NCBI GenBank assembly: GCA_946534775.1 | Contig: CAMNCZ010000056.1 | Coordinates: forward strand, 1 to 6,771 | Reading direction: 5' to 3' | Origin: an uncultured Eubacteriaceae bacterium | GTDB taxonomy: Bacteria > Bacillota > Clostridia > Lachnospirales > CAG-274 | Length of the DNA: 6,771 bases | In this document: piece after piece, positions 1 to 6,180 of the stretch | How positions within the stretch are numbered: position 1 is the first letter of the stretch | How the letters are laid out: every line of letters starts with the position of its first letter | Translations under genes and position numbers: made by a program | The notes under the pieces: generated by a model | Seen by the model: the letters and a program-made list of their open reading frames with translations, nothing else | Database searches by the model: none | Told to the model about the DNA's origin: nothing

Positions 1-238
1 CGACTTTGTGCCGTGTGAGTCGTCCGAAATAATACCAAAAGATATACTTAACGCAGGAAAAACGCCTATTTGTATTACGGCGGCTGTAAAGGGATATGAA
101 GAAAATGCGGCGGCTGTTGCGGCCAATTGCCCCGACAGCCTTATAATATCCGCACAGTCTGCGGAACTGAGCTTTTTGTGCGCGGGTCATTGGACCATAT
201 CCGAAGAATTTGAATTTAACAAGGGTGCTGATGTATAA
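1..238 (+). CDS. 3' end of an unidentified CDS (possibly DUF58 family)
   Basis: An open frame enters from the left edge and gives about 78 codons before a TAA at 236-238. A GTG at position 8 lies in this frame, but no ribosome binding site is visible and the frame is open back to the edge, so the true start is most likely outside the window. The visible tail looks soluble: an alternating hydrophobic stretch (TPICITAAVKGY), an Ala-rich stretch (ENAAAVAANCPDS), a strand-like LIIS, and an acidic, polar C-terminus. I do not recognise a diagnostic motif. The stop is only 2 nt before the next start, so the two genes are probably co-translated. Transglutaminase genes of this type often follow a DUF58 (von Willebrand A-like) gene and a MoxR-type ATPase gene; the DUF58 suggestion rests on that context alone. 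Confidence 0.6.
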   Translation, partial: DFVPCESSEIIPKDILNAGKTPICITAAVKGYEENAAAVAANCPDSLIISAQSAELSFLCAGHWTISEEFEFNKGADV

Positions 239-240
239 AT

Positions 241-2502
241 ATGAACAGAAAAAAAAGAAAAAAGAATAAAAATATAGATCGGCGCGCCTTGTGGGCTGAA
301 AGACTAAGCCGCTATATCTGCCCTATAATGCTTGGCAGTGCGATATGTTACTCCATAATATATATTATTTACGAGCCTGTTGCCTTGTCTCATACCATTA
401 TGGCGGTATTCGGTCAGCTTATACTGTACCTGCTTTTTGATAAATTAAAATCAAAGCCGGTGCTTGGCGGTGCGGTATATATGCTGCTTTTTATGGCCTC
501 TGTTATGTATTCGCTGACCCTGCTTTACAGGGGAACGTGGACAGGGGTATATCCGATATCGTGGTTTTACGGTGATAACGATACAAGCGGATATCATCCC
601 ACATATATGCGTGCGCTGTTTGTGGGCGGCGGCTTTTTTCTGACATCTATATTGTATTATTTCACGCAGGTGCGCTACAGAAGTATGGGTGTAATGTTGT
701 GTACGCTTTTCCCGTTTGTGTTTTACGCAAAACGAGGTGACCCGATGCCCGAAATTATGATAACGCTTATTATAACGCTTTTTCTTGCCGTTATGATACA
801 CAACAGGCGTATCGATCCCGCAAAGGATAAACGTATACTCGGAAAATTGCAGTACGACCGTGCTTATATAATAAGTTTTGCTGTTTTTATTTCGGTAACG
901 GGTGCATTGGCAATGACCGTTAAAAAGCCTACATATCGTTCTCAGCTTGAAAAAAGTGCGGACTTTTTCGATAACCTGCTTCTTGCGGGCAATACGGGCG
1001 GCGGATATGAAAGCACATCAAGCCGTTCATCTACAAGAAGAGGCGGTTTCAGCTATGACAGTACTCCGCTTTTTTATGTGGAAGATGACGGTATGCACGA
1101 GATATACTATCTGCGCCGTCAGGTATACGATACCTTTGACGGTGATGTATGGGAAAGCAAAAAGCGCAATTTTTGGTATGATACGCCGTATTCCGCAGAA
1201 AACCCCGAGTATTCTGTTGATGATATACTTTTTGATGCAAACGAAGTTATTGACGGCGAAGATATACCCGAACCGTCGTTTTTCTATGATACAACGCAGA
1301 TAAAGCTGTATGATGAAAGTTTCAGCCCGACTTATCTTCCCGCACCGCTTGGCACTGTAACGGATAACGAAAGCAGATATACGCTGAAACATTTTAAATA
1401 TTATCCCTCGTCAACGGTAATGCGTGTAAGGGGCTGGGCAGAAACGCCCGAAAAACTTGATGATACCGTTGAGATAACGGAGATAAGGCCGCAGCTTTAC
1501 AGAAAACTGCGTTTTGACGGGCTGACGGGTGAGGAATATATAAAGAGAATAAATCAAAAAATAAGCGAGGGCAGTGAGGCTGCGTTAAGGCTAAAGGCTG
1601 ATTATATGCGTGCTTACAACGATTATACCGACCTTTCGGGCGTTACCGACAGAATAGCGGAACTGTCGCAGCAGATAACGGTAAACTGCAAAAGCGATAT
1701 AGAAAAAGCCGATGCCATAGTAAATTATTTTGCGGATAACGGCTATAAATATTCGACCGAGTATTCACCAAGCGACAATTCGATAGATTATTTTCTGTTT
1801 GAAAGCAAAACGGGCTACTGCGCGGGTTATGCGACCGCAATGACACTGATGGCACGTTCGCTTGGCCTGCCTGCGCGTTATGTGGAAGGCTTTGCCGCTT
1901 TTGAACGTACAAATTCGGGAGATATTATCGTGCGAGACGGTTATGCACACGCCTTTGTCGAGGTATATATCCCTGCGGCGGGCTGGCTGACATTTGACCC
2001 CACGGTTTCGGATTACAGAAACATAACCCCGAGTTCGGGCGGGTTTAACAGCGGCTTTTTATTTGTTATACTCTTTTGGTTAAGCAGATTTTTCATAGTT
2101 ATAATAGTGTCGTTTTTTGTGATATTCGTGCTTTTATTTGACAGGATAAAAGAGAGACTGCTTAGGATATTCCTTGTTTTTCTGCCTGTTAAAAAGCGAG
2201 TGCTGAAACTTTATGCAAACCTTATAAATTTGGTTAGTTTTTCGGAAAAAGACGATTATTCTCACTATACGGTAAAAATGCTTGGAAACTATCTGTATAA
2301 CACGCGAGGAGTTGTACCCGATCTGCTTCTTGAACTGTTTGAAAAAACAGCATTCGGCGGTTACGAACCGACTAAGGAAGAGTATGCGGCAGCGTACAAA
2401 CAGTACAAAAAATGTTACAGATATATCAGAAAGATCCCGAAAGAAAAGACCGTAAATGCAAATAAGCAAAAGACGGCAAATTCAAATCGGGCTAAGGCTT
2501 GA
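241..2502 (+). CDS. Membrane-anchored transglutaminase-like protein (TgpA/YebA-type)
   Basis: A 753-residue integral membrane protein. After a very basic N-terminus (residues 1-24, many Lys and Arg) come about seven hydrophobic segments, near 26-44, 49-66, 74-95, 124-141, 148-162, 170-186 and 208-226. A Gly/Ser-rich linker (about 248-270) leads to a large domain, probably extracellular, then a strong C-terminal membrane segment (606-633) and a cytoplasmic tail resembling DUF4129. The transglutaminase core is clear: Cys527 in GYCAGYATAM, His570 in HAFVEVY and Asp586 in WLTFDPT, the expected triad in order and spacing, so catalysis looks intact. Members of this fold can be proteases, cross-linking enzymes or amidases; the substrate cannot be read here, but the envelope is the likely site. 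ATG 241 is used because the previous stop is 2 nt upstream; the nearest Shine-Dalgarno-like AAGGG (221-225) is too far for strong independent initiation, which suggests coupling. The stop is TGA at 2500-2502. Confidence 0.9.
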   Translation: MNRKKRKKNKNIDRRALWAERLSRYICPIMLGSAICYSIIYIIYEPVALSHTIMAVFGQLILYLLFDKLKSKPVLGGAVYMLLFMASVMYSLTLLYRGTWTGVYPISWFYGDNDTSGYHPTYMRALFVGGGFFLTSILYYFTQVRYRSMGVMLCTLFPFVFYAKRGDPMPEIMITLIITLFLAVMIHNRRIDPAKDKRILGKLQYDRAYIISFAVFISVTGALAMTVKKPTYRSQLEKSADFFDNLLLAGNTGGGYESTSSRSSTRRGGFSYDSTPLFYVEDDGMHEIYYLRRQVYDTFDGDVWESKKRNFWYDTPYSAENPEYSVDDILFDANEVIDGEDIPEPSFFYDTTQIKLYDESFSPTYLPAPLGTVTDNESRYTLKHFKYYPSSTVMRVRGWAETPEKLDDTVEITEIRPQLYRKLRFDGLTGEEYIKRINQKISEGSEAALRLKADYMRAYNDYTDLSGVTDRIAELSQQITVNCKSDIEKADAIVNYFADNGYKYSTEYSPSDNSIDYFLFESKTGYCAGYATAMTLMARSLGLPARYVEGFAAFERTNSGDIIVRDGYAHAFVEVYIPAAGWLTFDPTVSDYRNITPSSGGFNSGFLFVILFWLSRFFIVIIVSFFVIFVLLFDRIKERLLRIFLVFLPVKKRVLKLYANLINLVSFSEKDDYSHYTVKMLGNYLYNTRGVVPDLLLELFEKTAFGGYEPTKEEYAAAYKQYKKCYRYIRKIPKEKTVNANKQKTANSNRAKA

Positions 2503-2527
2503 AATTATATGATAAATATAGTATAAT
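2499..2527 (+). promoter_or_regulatory. Sigma-A-type promoter for smc(-ftsY)
   Basis: TTGAAA at 2499-2504 (one mismatch from TTGACA) is separated by exactly 17 nt from a perfect TATAAT at 2522-2527. Transcription would begin near A2534 and leave a leader of about 38 nt before the smc ATG. The -35 box starts one base before the TGA stop of the transglutaminase gene, so the promoter is packed against the upstream gene. There is no extended -10 TG. No GC-rich hairpin with a T-run lies in the spacer, so read-through from the upstream gene is also possible. Confidence 0.75.
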
Positions 2528-2550
2528 GATAAAACATTTGAAAATTTATC
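2528..2550. repeat. Small inverted repeat at the predicted smc transcription start
   Basis: GATAAA (2528-2533) and TTTATC (2545-2550) are perfect 6-bp inverted arms around an 11-nt centre. The element spans about -6 to +17 relative to the predicted start, where a repressor operator could sit. The region is AT-rich, so chance is a real alternative, and no known regulator motif is recognised. Confidence 0.3.
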
Positions 2551-2561
2551 GGCACAGCTAC

Positions 2562-2565
2562 GGAG
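2562..2565 (+). promoter_or_regulatory. Ribosome binding site of smc
   Basis: GGAG lies 6 nt before ATG 2572. The same frame has a TGA at 2539-2541 and no other ATG in between, which fixes the smc start. Confidence 0.8.
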
Positions 2566-2571
2566 ACTAAA

Positions 2572-5500
2572 ATGTATTTAAAACGATTGGAACTACAGGG
2601 ATTTAAGTCATTTCCCGAAAAAATAAGGCTTGAATTTAATAAGGGCATTACGGTCGTTGTTGGCCCCAACGGAAGCGGTAAAAGCAATATTGCCGATGCC
2701 GTCAGGTGGGTGCTTGGCGAAAAAAGCGCTAAAAGCCTGCGCGGGGCCAAAATGGAGGATATTATCTTCAACGGTACCGCAAACCGCAAACCTATGGGCT
2801 TTGCCGAGGTATCTATGGTAATGGACAATACCGACAGAAAACTTAACCTTGATTACAGCGAAGTTACCGTAACAAGGCGGGTTTTCCGTTCGGGCGAAAG
2901 TGATTATCTTATAAACGGCACAGCCTGCCGTCTTAAAGATATACTGGAACTTTTTATGGATACAGGTGTCGGTAAGGAAGGCTATTCCATTATCGGACAG
3001 GGCCGTATCGACGAGATACTTTCCACAAAGTCCGAAGACCGCCGTATGCTTTTTGAGGAAGCGGCGGGAATAGTGAAATACAAGACACGCCGCGCAGAAG
3101 CTGCAAACAACCTTGAAAAAGAACACGCAAACCTTGTGCGCGTAAATGATATAATTGCGCAGTTGGAAACACAGGTAGGTCCGCTTGAAAAACAGGCCGA
3201 AAAGACAAAAAAATACCTTGTGCTGGCAGACAGGCTGAAATTGGTACAGATAAATATATTCGTGCGTGAGGCGGATAAATTTGAAAAAGATATAAATGAG
3301 CTTTCAACGCAGATAAAGGGCTATAATGCCAATATCGCAGAGCAGGAGGACAGGAAAAACCTTATTAAGCTTGAAAGCGAAAAGAATAAGGAGAAACTTT
3401 CTTCGGTAGAAAAGGATATTGAAAATACGTCTTCCGACATTGCCGAAAAGCGTTCCCAAAACGAACAGCGCCAAAATGATACGACTCTTTACAAAAACGA
3501 GATAGAGCATATAAAAAATGATATAAATCGTGTAAAGGCGCAGATGGCGGATGCCGACAAACAGCGTACGGAAAAACAGAACAAAATATCACTTATAGCA
3601 ACGGAGATAAAGGGTAAAAAGCTTGGACTTGAAAACAAGCAGAAACTTTATGACGAAAAACAGGCAGAGTTTGAAAAATTTGACCTGCGCGTAAGTGAAA
3701 GCGAAGAGAAAGTGACCGAGTTCAATACTTTGGTTATTGAAAAAATGAATGCTGCGAACGACCTTAAAAGCGAAAAAAGCAAAATTCAGGCCGTTATGCA
3801 GCAGTATGAGGCGCGTATGGAAACGCTTGATGCGGAACTTGACGGCCTTGATGCTTCTTATGAGGAAAAGCAGGTCAGCTTGAAAGTGCTTGAAAAGCGT
3901 TATGCCCGTATTGAAGAAGAGGGCAGGCTGATAAGCGAACATATAGAAAATTTTACAAACGAAAAAAAACAGCTTACAGACGATATTGCCAAAAAAACTG
4001 CTTTTGCGCAGAAACTTTCGGGCGAGATAAGCGAAAAAAATTCTCGTCTTAAAGTTATCTCCGACCTTGAAAGAGAGTATGAGGGCTATTATACAGGCGT
4101 TAAGGCCGTATTACAACAGCGTGACAACAAAAACCCGCAGTTCAGAGGTATCTGCGGTGCTGTAGGTGAGGTAATAAAACTTGACAAACGCTATGAGACG
4201 GCTATCGAAACGGCGCTTGGCAGTTCGGTACAAAATATCATAACGCGCAATGACGAGACGGTAAAGGCTGCGATAAGGTTTTTGAAAGAAAGCAGAAAAG
4301 GCCGCGCCACATTTTTGCCTATGACTGCGGTCAAGGGCAGACCACTCGGCAACGAAAAGCATAATCTTCTAAAAGAAAAAGGGGTAATAGGCATTGCAAA
4401 GGAACTGATAACTTATTCACCCGAATATGAGAATATTATGTCAAATTTGCTTGACAGGGTCATTGTTGTAGATGATATCGACAACGGTACCGACCTTGCC
4501 AAAAAGACAAATCATATTTATAAAATAGTCACGCTTGACGGCGAAATATTCAACCCCGGTGGTTCCGTAACAGGCGGCAGCACAAGCAAAAAGGCTGTCG
4601 GCATATTCTCGCGCGGACGTGAGATGGCGGAGCTTAAAGACAAGCTGAAAGAACTGCTTGAACAGCAGCATACCGTAAACGGGGAACTTGAGAAAGCGGC
4701 GCAGAAGCTTGAAAATATCAATTACAAGCTTGACGAGGCGCGTGCGGAATTGCAGGAACTTGTGATAAACAGAACGCAGGAAAACAGTAATCTGGAATTT
4801 GCAAAGGGTGAACTGGAAAGAATTGCCGAGCAAAAGCAGGGACTTGAAAAGGAATATGAGGATATTTCAAAATCGGCGGAGGATAATAAAACCAAAGACA
4901 GCGAATATTCCGAGAAGATAAAAACGCTTGAAGACGAGATAAATTCCCTTTATGACCAATTGGAAGAACATCAAAGCCTTATCAAAGGTGACAGGGAACG
5001 CCGCGAAAGTTTCAGCAACGAGATAATGGAACTTCGTCTTGAAATAAACGGCGTTGAAAATGCAATAAATAATCTTAATGCCGATATCAGCCGTATAAAT
5101 GATGAGATCGCCGCCATAGATGCAGCTGCAAAAGACGGCCGCGAACAGACGGAAAAACTTGAAAGCAAACTTTCGGATAAAAAGAAAGAATTGGAAATGG
5201 CTTACAAGGATATAGAAACGCTTAAAGCAGAGTATGAGGCACTTAATGAAAAACTTAAAGCACTAAGTGCCGAAAAGACGGAACTGAGCAAGCTTGCGGA
5301 GGCTTCGGCTCAGCAGATAACCGACTGCATACAGACTATATCAATGCTTAACAATCAGCTTAACAAGCTGGAGTTAAGGCAGGAACAGACCAAGCAGAAA
5401 AGCCAGCAGCTTTATGACAATATATGGGAAACTTACGAGATGACATATATTGAGGCGAAAGGCTGCGAACAGCTTGAAGACAGCGATGAAGCGCTGCAAA

Positions 5501-6147
5501 AGGAAGAACGCGGCTTAAAATCGCAGATAAAAGGGCTGGGACCGATCAATCCCAACGCAGTTGAGGAATATGACGAGGTAAAATCCCGTTTCGATCTGTA
5601 CACAAATCAGCGTGACGATATAATCGAAAGTGAAGACAAGCTGACGGGCATTATAACTCAGCTTGAAACGCTTATGGAAACGCAGTTCCGCGAACAGTTC
5701 AAAATAATAAGCGAAAATTTTACAAGGGTATTCCGCGTAATGTTCGGCGGCGGTACGGCATCGCTGAAACTTGCCGATGACAACGATATCCTTAACTGCG
5801 GCATCAATATTGAGGCTCAGCCTCCGGGCAAAGCATTGCAGAATATGATGCTTTTATCGGGCGGTGAAAAGGCACTTACCGCTATGTCGCTGCTGTTTGC
5901 CATACTGGAGATGAAACCGTCGCCGTTTTGTATCCTTGACGAGATAGAAGCGGCGCTTGACGATGCAAACGTAGACAGATACGCAAATTATTTAAAACAT
6001 TTTACCGATACGACCCAGTTTGTTGTTATCAGCCATCGTAAAGGTACGATGGAAGCGGCCGATATATTATACGGCGTAACTATGCAGGAACAGGGTATAT
6101 CCAAGCTTGTTTCCGTAAACTTTACCGATGAAAAAGGGGTTATATAG
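2572..6147 (+). CDS. smc: Chromosome partition/condensation ATPase SMC
   Basis: A 1191-residue SMC protein, close to the B. subtilis length (about 1186). SMC dimers work with ScpA and ScpB to extrude and align DNA and separate sister chromosomes; neither partner gene is in the window. The N-terminal head has GFKSF (10-14), Walker A GPNGSGKS (31-38, Lys37), Arg57 in SLRGAKMED, matching the arginine-finger position of the family, and the Q-loop GQGRIDEIL (Gln143). A Lys/Glu-rich coiled-coil arm runs from about 170 to 503. The hinge spans about 504-670 and ends in GGSVTGGS (663-670), whose two glycine pairs are the conserved dimer-interface glycines. The returning arm is about 671-1035, including GLGPINPNAVEEYDEV from 988. 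The C-terminal head has signature LSGGEKAL (1095-1102), Walker B CILDEIEAALDD (1120-1131, catalytic Glu1124, D-loop following) and switch His1155 in VISHRKGTME. Nothing is missing or broken. It ends with in-frame tandem stops TAG TAA (6145-6150); ftsY follows 31 nt after the first stop. Confidence 0.98.
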   Translation: MYLKRLELQGFKSFPEKIRLEFNKGITVVVGPNGSGKSNIADAVRWVLGEKSAKSLRGAKMEDIIFNGTANRKPMGFAEVSMVMDNTDRKLNLDYSEVTVTRRVFRSGESDYLINGTACRLKDILELFMDTGVGKEGYSIIGQGRIDEILSTKSEDRRMLFEEAAGIVKYKTRRAEAANNLEKEHANLVRVNDIIAQLETQVGPLEKQAEKTKKYLVLADRLKLVQINIFVREADKFEKDINELSTQIKGYNANIAEQEDRKNLIKLESEKNKEKLSSVEKDIENTSSDIAEKRSQNEQRQNDTTLYKNEIEHIKNDINRVKAQMADADKQRTEKQNKISLIATEIKGKKLGLENKQKLYDEKQAEFEKFDLRVSESEEKVTEFNTLVIEKMNAANDLKSEKSKIQAVMQQYEARMETLDAELDGLDASYEEKQVSLKVLEKRYARIEEEGRLISEHIENFTNEKKQLTDDIAKKTAFAQKLSGEISEKNSRLKVISDLEREYEGYYTGVKAVLQQRDNKNPQFRGICGAVGEVIKLDKRYETAIETALGSSVQNIITRNDETVKAAIRFLKESRKGRATFLPMTAVKGRPLGNEKHNLLKEKGVIGIAKELITYSPEYENIMSNLLDRVIVVDDIDNGTDLAKKTNHIYKIVTLDGEIFNPGGSVTGGSTSKKAVGIFSRGREMAELKDKLKELLEQQHTVNGELEKAAQKLENINYKLDEARAELQELVINRTQENSNLEFAKGELERIAEQKQGLEKEYEDISKSAEDNKTKDSEYSEKIKTLEDEINSLYDQLEEHQSLIKGDRERRESFSNEIMELRLEINGVENAINNLNADISRINDEIAAIDAAAKDGREQTEKLESKLSDKKKELEMAYKDIETLKAEYEALNEKLKALSAEKTELSKLAEASAQQITDCIQTISMLNNQLNKLELRQEQTKQKSQQLYDNIWETYEMTYIEAKGCEQLEDSDEALQKEERGLKSQIKGLGPINPNAVEEYDEVKSRFDLYTNQRDDIIESEDKLTGIITQLETLMETQFREQFKIISENFTRVFRVMFGGGTASLKLADDNDILNCGINIEAQPPGKALQNMMLLSGGEKALTAMSLLFAILEMKPSPFCILDEIEAALDDANVDRYANYLKHFTDTTQFVVISHRKGTMEAADILYGVTMQEQGISKLVSVNFTDEKGVI

Positions 6148-6180
6148 TAAAGCGGTTATATAAGAAAGGAATTATATAAT
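6133..6180 (+). repeat. Three tandem 16-bp repeats across the smc-ftsY junction
   Basis: Three consecutive 16-nt units are visible: AAAGGGGTTATATAGT (6133-6148), AAAGCGGTTATATAAG (6149-6164) and AAAGGAATTATATAAT (6165-6180). All three share AAAG and TTATATA in exact register (11 of 16 positions); pairs match at 12-13 of 16. The first unit contains the last smc codons and its TAG stop, the second is the spacer, and the third supplies the ftsY Shine-Dalgarno AAAGGA and the first two bases of its ATG. Confidence 0.75.
6167..6170 (+). promoter_or_regulatory. Ribosome binding site of ftsY
   Basis: AGGA, within the purine run AAGAAAGGA (6162-6170), lies 8 nt before ATG 6179. An in-frame TAA at 6161-6163 rules out an earlier start. 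The site is flanked by two copies of the palindrome TTATATAA (6156-6163 and 6172-6179). Confidence 0.8.

Noticed and set aside
8..238. A complete small gene starting at GTG position 8.
   Set aside because: The frame remains open to the left edge and there is no ribosome binding site in view, so it is read as the 3' end of a longer gene.
947..1303. A 118-codon + strand frame inside the transglutaminase gene.
   Set aside because: It is an overlapping alternative frame with odd composition (many Arg, Met, Ile) and no ribosome binding site, inside a gene whose frame is continuous and well supported.
2503..2571. A terminator or riboswitch between the transglutaminase gene and smc.
   Set aside because: No GC-rich stem followed by a T-run is present, and about 38 nt of leader is too short for a riboswitch.
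2608..3126. A 172-codon minus-strand open frame opposite the smc N-terminal head.
   Set aside because: It lies fully within a highly conserved part of smc; the protein has no recognisable domain and the frame is an antisense shadow.
2572..6147. A Rad50, SbcC, RecN or MukB identity for the long coiled-coil ATPase.
   Set aside because: The SMC hinge with GGSVTGGS, the LSGGEKALTAM signature and the CILDEIEAALDD Walker B fit canonical bacterial SMC; no zinc-hook CxxC is present at the hinge.
6148..6178. A terminator between smc and ftsY.
   Set aside because: The only pairing is A-U rich (TTATATAA copies) with no T-tail, and it holds the ftsY ribosome binding site, so co-transcription is more likely.
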